From Xanthobacteraceae bacterium (GTDB lineage: Bacteria > Pseudomonadota > Alphaproteobacteria > Rhizobiales > Xanthobacteraceae), in the NCBI GenBank assembly GCA_030037895.1, contig JASHPW010000021.1, forward strand, positions 1-32,957: a stretch of DNA of 32,957 bases. Reading direction: 5' to 3'. Numbering within the stretch: the stretch's first letter is position 1; each line of letters begins with the position of its first letter. Under the pieces are notes generated by a model. The model was given only the letters and a program-made list of their open reading frames with translations, searched no databases and was not told the DNA's origin. Both the position numbers and the translations under genes were made by a program. Positions 1 to 11,934 of the stretch are shown in pieces.

Positions 1-70
1 CGCCGGCGGCGGTGTCGAGGACGGCCGCGGAACACGCCGCCAGCGCCGTGTCGATGGCGAGCACGCGCAT
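1..70 (-). CDS. tsaB: TsaB, tRNA threonylcarbamoyladenosine synthesis protein (N-terminal fragment)
   Basis: Only the first 23 codons lie in the window; the gene continues past the left edge. The translation begins MRVLAIDTALAACSAAVLD, the typical start of the ASKHA-fold TsaB (YeaZ) family, with the first beta strand and the IDT-x6-A pattern. TsaB partners TsaD in making t6A37 on tRNAs that read ANN codons. It follows the Nfu gene on the same strand after 77 bp of very GC-rich DNA holding repeated CGGCGCGCCG units. The nfu-tsaB order is common in Rhizobiales, which supports the call despite the short fragment. Confidence 0.75.
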   Translation of the reverse strand, partial: MRVLAIDTALAACSAAVLDTAAG

Positions 71-147
71 GAACAGTCACCCGCCCATCGGCCGGCGCGC
101 CGCGGCGCGCCGCGGCCCGGGCCGGCCTCCCGGCTGCGCTCGCACGA

Positions 148-705
148 TCACACCGGCCGGACCTCGGTGACATCGGGGACGAAATGGCGCAGCAAATTCT
201 GGATGCCGTGCCGGAGCGTCGCCGTCGACGACGGACAGCCCGAGCAGGCGCCCTTCATGTTGAGGAAAACGACGCCATCCTTGAAGCCGCGGAAAGTGAT
301 ATCGCCGCCGTCATTGGCGACCGCCGGCCGCACCCGCGTTTCGATCAACTCCTTGATGGTGGCGACGGTCTCGGCGTCGGCCGCATCGAAAAATTCGTCG
401 CCGCCGCTCTTGGCGGCGCCGGCGGCGGCGATGAGCGGCTCACCCGACATGAAATGCTCCATGATGGCGCCGAGGATCATCGGCTTGAGCTGCTGCCACT
501 CGCCGGCGTTCTTGGTCACGGCGATGAAATCGGAACCGAAGAACACCCCGCTGATGCCGGTAATATCGAACAGCCGCTGGGCGAGCGGCGACTGCGCCGC
601 CGCCTCCTTGTCGCGCAGGTCGAGCGCGCCGCCTTCGAGCACCGTCCGCCCGGGCAGGAATTTCAAGGTCGCCGGGTTCGGCGTCGCTTCGGTCTGGATG
701 AACAT
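148..705 (-). CDS. Nfu/NifU-family iron-sulfur cluster carrier
   Basis: A 185-residue protein with the two-domain layout of mitochondrial and alphaproteobacterial Nfu. An Nfu_N domain spans roughly residues 3-90 (start MFIQTEATPNPATLKFLPG) and a C-terminal NifU-like domain spans about 107-182. The cluster-binding CxxC is C154-S-G-C157, followed by the usual PSSTATL. The family carries assembled [4Fe-4S] clusters to client apoproteins in the cytosol. The start has a strong GGAGG ribosome site 8 nt upstream. It lies between the universal stress gene and tsaB, all on the minus strand and perhaps loosely co-transcribed. Confidence 0.93.
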   Translation of the reverse strand: MFIQTEATPNPATLKFLPGRTVLEGGALDLRDKEAAAQSPLAQRLFDITGISGVFFGSDFIAVTKNAGEWQQLKPMILGAIMEHFMSGEPLIAAAGAAKSGGDEFFDAADAETVATIKELIETRVRPAVANDGGDITFRGFKDGVVFLNMKGACSGCPSSTATLRHGIQNLLRHFVPDVTEVRPV

Positions 706-828
706 CGGGGTCCTCCGTCACCGCGCCCCGGCCGCCCTTTTCGGCCGGGCCGTGACTTCTCTTCAATCCGGTCCATTAAATCCAGCTTAATACGTGGCGA
801 ATTCCGTTGGAAGTTCAAGTGCCGGATC

Positions 829-1323
829 TCACGACAGCGCGTCGATCTCTTCGTCGGTGAGGTGGCCGGGCACGATCGCCACTGGAATCGGATAGTCGCC
901 GGCGGCCCGGCCAATCGTGGTCACCAGCGGACCCGGCCCCTCCGATCCGACGCCGGCGGCGAGGACGAGGATGAAAATGTCCTCGTCCTCGTCGATGAGG
1001 CGGAGGATCTGTTCCGTCCAGTCTCCTTCGCGCACCACGCATTCGGGCGTGATGCCGGCGACGCTCTTGGCGCGCGCGAGGTATTTGCCGAGCTGGGCGT
1101 CGGCGTCCTCGCGCGCCTCCGCGCGCATGATGTCGGCGACGCCGAGCCATTGCTGGCTGGCGTCGTGCGTTTCGACCACGCGCAGCATGACGACGCTGCC
1201 GCCGATGCGCGCGGCGCGCCGACTCGCGAAATAGACGGCGCGGTCGCACTCCTCGGTATCGTCAATCACGACCAGAAGCTTCGGCTTGTGGCCGGCCTCG
1301 TAGCTGCGGCGCTTGCGGGGCAT
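829..1323 (-). CDS. Universal stress protein (UspA family)
   Basis: A 164-residue single-domain Usp. An N-terminal extension of about 13 basic residues precedes the first strand KLLVVIDDTEECDRAV, the usual start of the UspA alpha/beta fold. The C-terminal strand carries a degenerate version of the ATP-loop G-2x-G-9x-G(S/T) region (VGSEGPGPLVTTIG), then the typical PIPVAIVPGHL ending. A GGAAG ribosome site precedes ATG at 1323. It lies between trpS and nfu, a frequent rhizobial order. The family is a stress-responsive cytosolic nucleotide-binding group; the specific role cannot be read from sequence. Confidence 0.88.
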   Translation of the reverse strand: MPRKRRSYEAGHKPKLLVVIDDTEECDRAVYFASRRAARIGGSVVMLRVVETHDASQQWLGVADIMRAEAREDADAQLGKYLARAKSVAGITPECVVREGDWTEQILRLIDEDEDIFILVLAAGVGSEGPGPLVTTIGRAAGDYPIPVAIVPGHLTDEEIDALS

Positions 1324-1488
1324 GGGATTTCTTCCGGGAGCGCGGGATATCGTCCTGCGGTTTCATCGTCGGCGTTACGGTCAAAGCTGCACGCGAGCGA
1401 CGCGACGCCACAAGCGGCGGATGCTGCCACGACGCCGCGGCGTCGCACAAGTTGACTTTAATTCCGCCCCGCCTTGCGCTGATCGAAC

Positions 1489-2523
1489 CTATGAGCGCAC
1501 GAAGCCGACGATGTCCTTCACCGCCTTCATCGTCTCGGCGGCCAGTTTCTGCGCGCGCGCGGCGCCGTCGGCGAGCACGGCGTCGATCGCGACCGGGTCG
1601 CGCACCAGGCGTTGCATTTCCGCGCCGATCGGGCCGAGCTTGGCGACGGCGAGATCGGTCAACGCCGACTTGAAGGTGGAGAATTGTGCGTTGCCGAATT
1701 CGCCGAGCACGGCGGCGCGCGTGGTGCCGGCGAGCGCGGCGTAGATGCCGACCAGATTGTCGGCCTCGGGGCGCCTCTCCAGACCTTTCTCCTCGCTGGG
1801 CAGCGGTTCCGGATCGGTTTTCGCCCGACGGATCTTCTGCGCGATCGAATCGGCATCGTCGGTGAGATTGATGCGGGAATAGTCCGAGGCGTCCGATTTC
1901 GACATTTTCGCGTTGCCGTCGCGCAACGACATGACGCGGGTCGCCTCGCCGGTGATCAGCGGCTCCGGCAACGGGAAGAAGGCCTCGCCATAGCCGCGCT
2001 CGCGGATCGAGCGGCCGAAATCGTTGTTGAATTTCTGCGCGATGTCGCGCGCGAGCTCGAGGTGCTGCTTCTGGTCCTCGCCGACCGGCACGTGCGTAGC
2101 GCGATAAACCAGGATGTCGGCCGCCATCAGCGTCGGATAGGCGTAGAGGCCGACCGAGGCGTTCTCGCGGTCCTTGCCGGCCTTCTCCTTGAACTGCGTC
2201 ATGCGGTTGAGCCAGCCGAGACGGGCGACGCAGTTGAACACCCAAGCAAGCTCGGCGTGTTCGGCCACCTGGCTCTGGTTGAACACGATGTGCCGCTTCG
2301 GATCGATGCCGCAGGCGATGAACGCCGCGGCGACCTCGCGGATGGCATGCGGCAGCTCGGCCGGGTCCTGCCAGACCGTGATCGCGTGCAGGTCGACGAC
2401 GCAATAGATGCAGTCGTAGCGGTCCTGCAGCTCGACGAAGCGCTTGATGGCGCCGAGGTAATTGCCGAGATGCAAATTGCCGGTCGGCTGCACGCCGGAA
2501 AACACCCGTTCCAGAAAGGCCAT
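1489..2523 (-). CDS. trpS: Tryptophanyl-tRNA synthetase
   Basis: A 344-residue class Ic aminoacyl-tRNA synthetase that charges tRNA-Trp with tryptophan using ATP. The HIGH-like motif is PTGNLHLGN (residues 13-21) and the KMSKS loop is intact at about 206-210. The length matches bacterial TrpS. The reading frame is open 20 codons further upstream, but the ATG at 2523 is preferred because it has a GGAG site 8 nt before it and begins [15 protein letters not shown] as family members do. It is followed on the same strand by the Usp gene after 165 bp. Confidence 0.97.
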   Translation of the reverse strand: MAFLERVFSGVQPTGNLHLGNYLGAIKRFVELQDRYDCIYCVVDLHAITVWQDPAELPHAIREVAAAFIACGIDPKRHIVFNQSQVAEHAELAWVFNCVARLGWLNRMTQFKEKAGKDRENASVGLYAYPTLMAADILVYRATHVPVGEDQKQHLELARDIAQKFNNDFGRSIRERGYGEAFFPLPEPLITGEATRVMSLRDGNAKMSKSDASDYSRINLTDDADSIAQKIRRAKTDPEPLPSEEKGLERRPEADNLVGIYAALAGTTRAAVLGEFGNAQFSTFKSALTDLAVAKLGPIGAEMQRLVRDPVAIDAVLADGAARAQKLAAETMKAVKDIVGFVRS

Positions 2524-2572
2524 GCAGGAATCTCCGCGAAAAAAAGTGAGCGCCACATGCCATGCCCGCGCC

Positions 2573-2600
2573 TTGCCCCGCAAGGGCCGGCCGCTATAGT
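2573..2600 (+). promoter_or_regulatory. Candidate sigma-70 promoter of the adenosine kinase gene
   Basis: TTGCCC (2573-2578), a 16-bp spacer and TATAGT (2595-2600) lie 25 bp before the adenosine kinase ATG. The -10 matches consensus at 5 of 6 positions and the -35 at 4 of 6. The divergent trpS start is at 2523, so the segment is intergenic. Judged by eye only. Confidence 0.45.
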
Positions 2601-2625
2601 GCGCGTCCCGCCCGCGAGTTCAGCC

Positions 2626-3627
2626 ATGACATCCATCCGCTACGACGTCCTCGGCATCGGCAATGCGATCGTCGATGTCATCGCCCGCACCGAGGAGGAT
2701 TTCCTGCTCAAGCAGGGCATGCGCAAGGGCACGATGGCGCTGATCGACGCGGCGCGCGCCGAGGCGATCTACCGGGCCATGGGGCCGGCCATCGAAACAT
2801 CGGGCGGCTCGGCCGCCAATACGACCGTCGGTATCGCGAGCCTCGGCGCGCGTGCCGCCTTCATCGGCAAGGTCAAGGACGACGGGCTCGGCCATGCCTT
2901 CGCCCACGACATCCGCGCCGCCGGCGTGACCTTCGCGACGCCGCCCGCATCCGCCGGCGCACCGACCGCGCGCTGCTACGTGCTGGTGACGCCGGACGGC
3001 GAGCGCACCATGAACACCTATCTCGGCGCCGCGCAGGATTTGCATCCCGACGACATCGACGCCGACATGATCGCGGCGAGCGCCGTCATCTATCTCGAAG
3101 GCTATCTGTGGGACCCGAAGAATGCCAAGGACGCGTTCCTCAAGGCGGCCAAGATCGCGCACGCGGCCGGGCGCAAGGTGGCGCTGACCTTGTCCGACGC
3201 GTTCTGCGTCGATCGCTGGCGCGACGAGTTCCTGCAGTTGATGCGCTCGCGCACCGTTGATCTCATCTTCGCCAACGAGGCCGAGCTGCACAGCCTTTAT
3301 CAGGCCTCCGATTTCGACACCGCCGTGGCGGCTTTGCGCGCCGACATCGACGTCGCCGTGGTCACGCGCAGCGAGAAGGGCTGCCTGGTGGTCGGCCCCG
3401 ACAGCACCGAGGCGGTGCCGGCCTTCCCGGTCGAGCGCGTGGTCGATACGACCGGCGCCGGCGACCTGTTCGCGGCCGGCTTCCTTGCCGGCCTCGCGCG
3501 CGGCGCCGACGACCGCACCTGTGGCCGGCTCGGCGCGCTTGCCGCCGCCGAGGTGATCCAGCACCTCGGCGCGCGTCCGGAAAGCTCGCTCAAGGACCTC
3601 GCCCGCGAGACCGGGCTGGCGGACTGA
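2626..3627 (+). CDS. Adenosine kinase (PfkB/ribokinase family)
   Basis: A 333-residue PfkB-family sugar kinase. The N-terminal strand YDVLGIGNAIVDVIA and the early GGSAANTT substrate loop are typical of bacterial adenosine/guanosine kinase-like proteins. The C-terminal PfkB signature DTTGAGDLFAAGF, which holds the anion hole and catalytic Asp, is intact. The expected reaction is phosphorylation of adenosine to AMP in purine salvage. It is divergent from trpS and converges on gyrB. Other PfkB substrates such as inosine or guanosine cannot be excluded. The gene stands alone, so neighbours do not help with specificity. Confidence 0.85.
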   Translation: MTSIRYDVLGIGNAIVDVIARTEEDFLLKQGMRKGTMALIDAARAEAIYRAMGPAIETSGGSAANTTVGIASLGARAAFIGKVKDDGLGHAFAHDIRAAGVTFATPPASAGAPTARCYVLVTPDGERTMNTYLGAAQDLHPDDIDADMIAASAVIYLEGYLWDPKNAKDAFLKAAKIAHAAGRKVALTLSDAFCVDRWRDEFLQLMRSRTVDLIFANEAELHSLYQASDFDTAVAALRADIDVAVVTRSEKGCLVVGPDSTEAVPAFPVERVVDTTGAGDLFAAGFLAGLARGADDRTCGRLGALAAAEVIQHLGARPESSLKDLARETGLAD

Positions 3628-3646
3628 TGCCGGAGCATGCTCCGCC

Positions 3647-3679
3647 AAGAAGCAAACTCCTCCACTACAAGCAGGGGAG
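3647..3679 (-). terminator. Possible intrinsic terminator after gyrB
   Basis: On the minus strand a 6-bp stem (3674-3679 with 3657-3662, one G-T pair, 11-nt loop) is followed by the T-rich stretch TTTGCTTCTT just after the gyrB stop. The stem is weak and the T tract is interrupted. The same 60-bp gap also holds the 14-bp perfect palindrome CGGAGCATGCTCCG (3631-3644), just past the adenosine kinase stop. Confidence 0.35.
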
Positions 3680-3687
3680 GATAAAGT

Positions 3688-6213
<2,526 letters not shown>

Positions 6214-6245
6214 CTACCGATAAGATATTGTTCAATCGTGGTTTT

Positions 6246-7430
6246 TCAATGATTCCGTACCGTGTTTGACGGCGCCGATTTGGACCCCCGCGGGAGCTTT
6301 TTTTTCGGCTCCAGTCGTCCGCAATCGACTTCGATCATGGCCGCGCTTTTGTCGATCTCGGCGAAGAGCGCCGGGTCGGCGCCGGTCATCCACACCTGTG
6401 CGCCGAGCTCCGCGAGTTCCGCGTGCAGCGCGGCGCGGCGCGCCGGATCGAGGTGTGCGACGACCTCGTCGAGGAGCAGAACCGGCGCGGACGCGGTCAT
6501 TCCGGCGATCAACCTTGCGTGCGCGAGCACCAGGCCGATGAGCAGAGCCTTCTGCTCGCCGGTTGACGCATCGGCGGCGGCAATTCCTTTCTCGGCGTAA
6601 ACAACCGCGAGATCGGTCAGGTGCGGGCCGTCGAGGGTGCGGCCGGCGGCGGCATCGCGCGGGCGATTGTCACGCAGCACCGCGCGATAGCGTTCCTCGA
6701 TCTCGACCGCCGGATGGGTCGAGATAAGCTTCTCCATCCAGCCGTCGAGCGCAACGGCGGCCGGTGGGAAGGCGGAGTCCTTGCGGCTCGCGAGCACGGC
6801 GTCCAGCCGGCGCACCGTGTCCGCGCGCAGTCCCGCGACCGCGACGGCAAGTTCCGCGGTCTCGTGCTCGACGGCGTCGAGCCAGTGCGGATCGGGCCGC
6901 ATCTCCTCCAGCAGCCGATTGCGCGAGCGCAGCGCCCGCTCGAGCGCATTGATGCGGCTGGCGTGCCGCGCATCGACCGCGAGCGCCAGGCGGTCGAGGA
7001 AGCGCCGCCGCTCCGAGGGGGCGCCCACGAACAGCGAATCCATGGCCGGAACCAGCCAAATGACGCGCAGATGATCGGCGAAGTCGGCGGCCGAGGCGAC
7101 CGGCTCGCGGTCGATCCGGCACGTGCGCGCCGGGGCCGCGCCGTCTTCGGGCCCGCGCCCAACGCCGGTGCCGAGCGTGACCAGGCCAAGGCCGCCCTCG
7201 ACCTCGGCGGCGACCGCCCACGAGCCGTCGCCCTCGCGGAACGCCACTTCGTCAAGCGTCGCGCGACGCAGACCGCGACCCGGCGCCAGAAACGAGATGG
7301 CTTCGATCAGATTGGTCTTGCCGGCGCCGTTCGGCCCATAAAGCACGATCGGCCCCTCGTCGGCCGCAAGCGCCGCCGCATGATAGTTGCGGAAATTGGT
7401 GAGCGTCAGGTGACGGATTTTGGCGGACAT
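6246..7430 (-). CDS. recF: RecF, recombination mediator
   Basis: A 394-residue SMC-like ATPase that helps load RecA at gapped DNA during replication-fork repair. The N-terminus IRHLTLTNFRNYHAAALA and the Walker A GPNGAGKTNLIEAI are typical. The C-terminal half carries the ABC signature region (STGEQKALLIGLVLAHA) and Walker B (VLLLDEVVAHLD). It is slightly long for RecF because of a basic tail of about 20 residues. The ATG at 7430 has no clear ribosome site. It lies between dnaN and gyrB, as in many bacteria. Confidence 0.95.
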   Translation of the reverse strand: MSAKIRHLTLTNFRNYHAAALAADEGPIVLYGPNGAGKTNLIEAISFLAPGRGLRRATLDEVAFREGDGSWAVAAEVEGGLGLVTLGTGVGRGPEDGAAPARTCRIDREPVASAADFADHLRVIWLVPAMDSLFVGAPSERRRFLDRLALAVDARHASRINALERALRSRNRLLEEMRPDPHWLDAVEHETAELAVAVAGLRADTVRRLDAVLASRKDSAFPPAAVALDGWMEKLISTHPAVEIEERYRAVLRDNRPRDAAAGRTLDGPHLTDLAVVYAEKGIAAADASTGEQKALLIGLVLAHARLIAGMTASAPVLLLDEVVAHLDPARRAALHAELAELGAQVWMTGADPALFAEIDKSAAMIEVDCGRLEPKKKLPRGSKSAPSNTVRNH

Positions 7431-7521
7431 TGGGGAACAGGCATCGGGGATCGGGTATCAGGCTCTTTATTTGATACCTGATTCCCGAATCCTGATCCCT
7501 GGTTCCCGACGCCTGACTCCC
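7431..7521 (-). repeat. Degenerate repeat array with hairpin between dnaN and recF
   Basis: The whole dnaN-recF gap consists of variations on GGGAATCAGG. In coding direction one reads GGGAGTCAGG, GGGAACCAGG, GGGATCAGG and GGGAATCAGG, followed by inverted copies ending just before the recF ATG. A 7-bp stem (GGTATCA at 7454-7460 with TGATACC at 7472-7478) forms the turn. No gene or terminator is evident. It probably lies inside the dnaN-recF transcript and resembles short dispersed intergenic repeats of Rhizobiales. Confidence 0.6.
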
Positions 7522-8640
7522 TCAGACCCGCATCGGCATCAGCACGTAGAGCGCGCCCCGCGCGTCCTTGTCCTGGATCAAGGTCGGGGAGCCGGGATCG
7601 GCGAGCTTGAGCACGGCGGCCTCGCCTTCGATCTGCGCGGCGATATCGAGCAAATAACGCGAGTTGAAGCCGATGTCGATCGGGTCGGATTCGTACTCGA
7701 CTTCGAGTTCCTCGGTGGCGCTGCCGGAATCGGGATTGGTGACGGACAAGATGAGCCGCCCGCCGGAAAGCGACAGCTTGACGGCGCGGCCGCGTTCGCT
7801 CGAGACCGTCGAGACGCGATCGACCGCCGCCTCGAATTCTTTTTTGTCGACAATAAGCTCCTTGTCGTTGGCGAGCGGGATGACGCGGGCGTAATCGGGA
7901 AACGTTCCGTCGATCAGTTTCGAGGTGAGGATGACGTCGCCGACCGTGAAACGAATTTTTCCCGCCGACAGCTCGATCGCCACCTCGGCTTCGCCGTTTT
8001 CGATGAGGCGCAGCACTTCGCCCACTGTCTTGCGCGGGACGATGATGCCGGGCATGCCGGCGGCGCCCGTGGGCAGGTCAAGCTCCATTTGCGCAAGCCG
8101 ATGGCCGTCGGTCGCGACTGCGCGCAGCGTTTGCGCCGCGGCGGCGCCGGCGGCGTGCAGATAGATGCCGTTGAGGTAATAGCGCGTTTCCTCGGTCGAG
8201 ATGGCGAACTGCGTCTTGTCGATCAGCCGTTTGAGATCGGCGGCCTTGAGCGTGAAATTGTGCGTCATTTCGCCCGTGGCGAGATCGGGAAAGTCGTTCT
8301 CCGGCAGGGTCTGCAGGCTGAAGCGCGCGCGCCCGGCGCGGATCGAGAGCGCCGCGCGGTCACCGGAGGATTCGAGAACGATCTGCGCGCCCTCGGGCAG
8401 CTTGCGCACGATGTCGTAAAACATGTGCGCGGGTACGGTGGTCGATCCGCCGGGCCCGACCTCGGCGGCGACCGCATCCGTCACTTCGAGGTCGAGGTCG
8501 GTAGCCTTGAGCGCGAGCTTCGAGCGGTCGGCGCGCACCAGCACATTGGCGAGGATCGGAATGGTGTTGCGACGTTCGACGACGCGATGCACGTGGCCGA
8601 GCGACCGCAACAATTCCGAACGCTCAACGGTAACCTTCAT
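7522..8640 (-). CDS. dnaN: DNA polymerase III beta subunit (sliding clamp)
   Basis: A 372-residue beta clamp that tethers polymerase to DNA. The start MKVTVERSELLRSLGHV and the tail GALYVLMPMRV are canonical. Three similar clamp domains of about 120 residues each are visible, and the length equals the usual family length. The frame stays open 44 codons upstream, but that stretch is unlike DnaN, so the ATG at 8640 is used; a GGTGGA element lies about 10 nt before it. Separated from dnaA by 297 bp that contains an inverted repeat. Confidence 0.97.
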   Translation of the reverse strand: MKVTVERSELLRSLGHVHRVVERRNTIPILANVLVRADRSKLALKATDLDLEVTDAVAAEVGPGGSTTVPAHMFYDIVRKLPEGAQIVLESSGDRAALSIRAGRARFSLQTLPENDFPDLATGEMTHNFTLKAADLKRLIDKTQFAISTEETRYYLNGIYLHAAGAAAAQTLRAVATDGHRLAQMELDLPTGAAGMPGIIVPRKTVGEVLRLIENGEAEVAIELSAGKIRFTVGDVILTSKLIDGTFPDYARVIPLANDKELIVDKKEFEAAVDRVSTVSSERGRAVKLSLSGGRLILSVTNPDSGSATEELEVEYESDPIDIGFNSRYLLDIAAQIEGEAAVLKLADPGSPTLIQDKDARGALYVLMPMRV

Positions 8641-8901
8641 CGCAAGATCCACCCCGGGGCGAAGGGTAAAAGTGGCCCGGCGCGCCGCTTTCGGCAAGGG
8701 CGGCACGCCATCGCGGCGGCGTTTTCCCTGCGTTTCACAGCTTCTTCGGCGGGAATAAAGCGCATGGATCATCCCGTCGAGGTCCGGCCGGGCGACGAAC
8801 CCGTCCGATGGGACGGAGCACCAGGGCGCAGGGGCGGGCGGAGCAAGGCCATTGAAAATGAATGGCGCTGATTCTTGGACCTCACATGAGTCCGATTCCC
8901 A

Positions 8902-8926
8902 GTCATTCGCGCGGCTCCGGAATGAC
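8902..8926. repeat. REP-like inverted repeat between dnaA and dnaN
   Basis: GTCATTC (8902-8908) and GAATGAC (8920-8926) form a perfect 7-bp inverted repeat with an 11-bp GC-rich centre. The pattern GTCATTC...GAATGAC is a familiar core of dispersed palindromic elements in Bradyrhizobium-type genomes (from memory). It lies just after the dnaA stop and could be a REP element or a weak transcript-end hairpin. No T tract follows. Confidence 0.5.
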
Positions 8927-8937
8927 GAGTCCGGACC

Positions 8938-10362
8938 TCAGTCCTGGAGTTGGCGCTTGAGCGACTCGATCTCCTCGGCGAATGCGCCGTCATTGCCGAC
9001 CATGGTCTCGATCTTGCGCACGGCATGCAGCACCGTGGTGTGGTCGCGGCCGCCGAAGCGGCGCCCGATCTCGGGGAGCGAGCGCAGCGTCAAGACCTTC
9101 GACAGGTACATGGCGACTTGTCGCGGGCGCACGACGTTTGCCGTGCGCCTGGACGACAAAAGATCGGCGCGACTGACGTTGTATTGTCGCGCCACGACGC
9201 GCTGGATGTCCTCGATCCTCACTCTTTTCGGTTCGTCGGGCCGGATCAGGTCGCGCATCTCGCGCTCGGCCATCTCCAGCGTCACCGGCTGGCCGCTGAG
9301 CTTGTTATGGGCCAACAGGCGGTTGACGGCGCCTTCGAGGTCGCGGCCGTTATGGGTGACCGATTTGGCGATGAACGTGAGCACCGGCGCGGGGACCTCG
9401 AAGCCGGGATGATGAACGCAGGCGGCGGCGATCCGGCTCTTGAGAATTTCGAGCCGCAATTCTTCGCCCAGCGAGCCGATCTCCACCACGAGCCCGCCGG
9501 CAAGACGCGAACGGACGCGGTCGTCGAGACTTTCGAGATCCGCCGGCGGGCGATCGCTGGCGATCACGACCTGGCGGCCGGCGTCGATGAGGGCGTTGAG
9601 CGTGTGGCAAAACTCGGCCTGGATCGATCGGCCTTGCAGGAATTGCAGGTCGTCGATCATCAGCACGTCGATGGCGCGCACCGCTTCCTTGAAGGCCAGA
9701 GTGGTCTGCGTCCGCAGCGCCGAGACGAAGCCGAACATGAAACGTTCGGCCGTCAGATACAGAACTTTGCGCTCGCCATTGTTGCCGGCCCAGGTGATCG
9801 CCTGCAGCAGGTGGGTCTTGCCGAGTCCGACGCCGGCATGGACATAGAGCGGGTTGAACATGAGCGGCTCGCCGCGCCGGTTGAACGCCACTTGTCTTGC
9901 TGCCGCATGCGCGAGCGTGTTCGAGCGGCCGACGATAAAACCCTCGAAGGTAAGGCGCGGGTCGAGCGGAGAACCGCCGAGCGCTTCATGCATCGTCATG
10001 AACGGCACGCCGGCGTGCACTGCGGCGCCGTTTTGCGCCGCCTCGCGCAGCGTGCGTGTCGGCGGCGATGATTCCAACTCCTTGGGCTTGACGGCGAGCG
10101 GACGGATCGCGGCCGAGCGGACGCTCAGTTCCAAGCGGGTGACGATCGGATCTTCCGCGTGCCAATGGCTTAGCATCCTGTCGCTGTAATGCGACTGGAT
10201 CCAACTGCGCAGGAAGCGCGTCGGCACCGACAGCCGGACCGTCCCCTGCTCGACCGCCTCGAGCTCGATGCGCGCGAACCAGCTCGAGAACACGTCTTCG
10301 CCGAGTTCGGAGCGCAGGCGCTGCTTGATCTGGTGCCAGCGGTCGTGATTGGTGCTCGTCAT
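8938..10362 (-). CDS. dnaA: Chromosomal replication initiator DnaA
   Basis: A 474-residue DnaA, which binds DnaA boxes and opens oriC. Domain I is at the N-terminus ([20 protein letters not shown]). The AAA+ domain shows Walker [14 protein letters not shown] and Walker [11 protein letters not shown]. Domain IV ends with the box-binding signature around [16 protein letters not shown]. The frame is open 69 codons further upstream, but the ATG at 10362 gives the normal DnaA start and has AGCAGG 8 nt before it. First gene of the dnaA-dnaN-recF-gyrB block. No perfect DnaA box was seen upstream. Confidence 0.97.
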   Translation of the reverse strand: MTSTNHDRWHQIKQRLRSELGEDVFSSWFARIELEAVEQGTVRLSVPTRFLRSWIQSHYSDRMLSHWHAEDPIVTRLELSVRSAAIRPLAVKPKELESSPPTRTLREAAQNGAAVHAGVPFMTMHEALGGSPLDPRLTFEGFIVGRSNTLAHAAARQVAFNRRGEPLMFNPLYVHAGVGLGKTHLLQAITWAGNNGERKVLYLTAERFMFGFVSALRTQTTLAFKEAVRAIDVLMIDDLQFLQGRSIQAEFCHTLNALIDAGRQVVIASDRPPADLESLDDRVRSRLAGGLVVEIGSLGEELRLEILKSRIAAACVHHPGFEVPAPVLTFIAKSVTHNGRDLEGAVNRLLAHNKLSGQPVTLEMAEREMRDLIRPDEPKRVRIEDIQRVVARQYNVSRADLLSSRRTANVVRPRQVAMYLSKVLTLRSLPEIGRRFGGRDHTTVLHAVRKIETMVGNDGAFAEEIESLKRQLQD

Positions 10363-11346
10363 TTTTGCCTGCTTTATTCGTCGAGAAGGGATCAAAACGA
10401 GCAACTCGGGTACAATCCACCGGGCCCGACACCTGGGAAACGCAACGCATCTATCGGGTGGGGTTAACGGCGCGAGCGGAATCCGAAAAGCAGACGCCGA
10501 CCGCGACGAAGAGAGCTCAGCCGCTCGGCGCCGTAGTCGATCCACGACAGCGGCGTCGCGCCGGTGCAAGGTTGAACGGAAATAGCCGGGAGCCCCGCAG
10601 TGAAATGGGCTTGGCTGCTTTCACGGGTTGATGGATTGTCGTTTTCATGCCCCCGCTCCACCGCTTCTGATCCGATGGGTGTCGCCCATGTCTCGCATTG
10701 CCTGAGCGAAACGTCAGACTGCTACTGAGGTATTTCACTCGGCCTGCCCGGATTAAACGCAGATTTACAGACCCGGAACTCAAACGATGACTCAGCGAGC
10801 CGGCACCCCACGGGACACAACCTTCCCGTGCCCATACGTCGACGAGCTTCCAGGCAGACCGATTTTTGAAGACCTTCGAAACCGAAGGAAATTCGAAGCT
10901 AGCACGCCGTTTCCGGCCCGCAACTATGAAAAAAATCTCGTCAATATTGGACTTTCACAAACCGAGCATCCAAGTGCGACGGCCGCCCGGATGCAAGGTA
11001 TTGACTCGACGAGACGATTCATAATTCCGTTACAATTCGGCATGGCCGCAAAGAGAGGAACTTGCGCGCCGGAGCAAATAAATCCGAGCACGATAGTTTC
11101 ACGGCCGACTCAAAGTCCGAGTGCCGGCATGCCCGATAACCCTTTCATTGTGCATCAATTCTTTTGCCCAAACTGATAGGGTAGCCCCGCGATGGGTCAT
11201 GCGGAGCAAACAAAATCGATGACGCGCGCGCGGCGCACGGCGCCAATACAACCGCGCACATACCGTAATTGTCTATTTTGCGCTTGGACGTGACAATTCT
11301 GCAACAGATCGACGGCAATCCACCGCAAATCGCGGAAGCGGCGCGA
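10363..11346. other. Long intergenic region between dnaA and rpsT
   Basis: About 984 bp without a convincing gene. It is visibly less GC-rich than its surroundings, especially 10870-11180. A 129-codon plus-strand frame (10787-11176) has no family resemblance, no ribosome site and no third-position GC bias, so it is not annotated. I looked for DnaA boxes, tRNA, T tracts and tandem repeats and found nothing strong. It presumably holds the dnaA promoter; an origin cannot be claimed. Confidence 0.6.
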
Positions 11347-11613
11347 TCATTTCCCGAGCTTGGCGATGCGATGGGCGAGGCGCGAGACTTTGCGGCGGGC
11401 GGCGTTGCGGTGGACAACGTTTTTTTGCGCCGCACGAACGATGGCGGGTTCCGCCTCGGCCATGGCGGCGAGCGCGCGAGCACGATCGCCGGCCGCAATC
11501 GCCTCCTCGACCTTGCGCACCGCCCTGCGCACGCGTGAGCGCCGCGCCTTGTTGATCGCCGTGCGCCGCGCGATTTGACGAGCGGCCTTCCTGGCGGACT
11601 TGGTGTTGGCCAT
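11347..11613 (-). CDS. rpsT: 30S ribosomal protein S20
   Basis: An 88-residue, Lys/Arg/Ala-rich protein starting [13 protein letters not shown] and ending [11 protein letters not shown], as in alphaproteobacterial S20. It binds 16S rRNA in the small subunit body. The frame runs open well upstream, but the ATG at 11613 is the universal S20 start, and the promoter at 11689-11717 would place it after a leader of roughly 70 nt. Upstream of dnaA, as in related genomes. Confidence 0.96.
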   Translation of the reverse strand: MANTKSARKAARQIARRTAINKARRSRVRRAVRKVEEAIAAGDRARALAAMAEAEPAIVRAAQKNVVHRNAARRKVSRLAHRIAKLGK

Positions 11614-11688
11614 GGCGTATCGGTCGAAATCCGTGCGCGACGGTGTCGGGGTGAACGCAGGCGAGACACTCACCCGCGTTGGGCGGCG

Positions 11689-11717
11689 CTTATACGGGTG
11701 CGGGACGCAACCGTCAA
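11689..11717 (-). promoter_or_regulatory. Sigma-70 promoter of rpsT
   Basis: On the minus strand TTGACG (11717-11712), a 17-bp spacer and TATAAG (11694-11689) form a near-consensus promoter, with 5 of 6 matches in each hexamer. Transcription would begin near 11682, giving a leader of about 70 nt before rpsT. The position also argues that the divergent glycosyltransferase begins well to the right of this site. Confidence 0.7.
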
Positions 11718-11934
11718 CGCCGGCGCGCTTTGCTCCGTCGGCTGCGGCTGGCCGCCGGGCGCGCAAAGGCCGTGTCGCCGGATGAATCCGTGCGGCCTTT
11801 CCGGCTCGCGCATCTTGCCATTCCCCATGGCCAGGATCACGATCTCCGCATTTACGGGCCGCGGCCCGCCGAGCGGGGCATGGCAAAGAGCCGAGGCAAG
11901 AGAACGCAGTTCGTTGCGTCGGGGGACCAGCGTG

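Noticed and set aside
1612-2625. Long plus-strand frame running into adenosine kinase
   Set aside because: It is the antisense shadow of trpS; the kinase family start is the ATG at 2626.
10787-11176. 129-codon plus-strand open frame upstream of dnaA
   Set aside because: No family resemblance, no ribosome site and no GC bias at third codon positions; it lies in an AT-richer non-coding stretch.
10363-11346. Possible oriC next to dnaA
   Set aside because: No cluster of DnaA boxes (TTATCCACA) or AT-rich unwinding repeats found; in many Rhizobiales the origin lies elsewhere.
11575-11934. Upstream extension of the GT2 frame
   Set aside because: It covers the rpsT start and its sigma-70 promoter, is unlike any domain, and has no ribosome site as good as that of ATG 11935.
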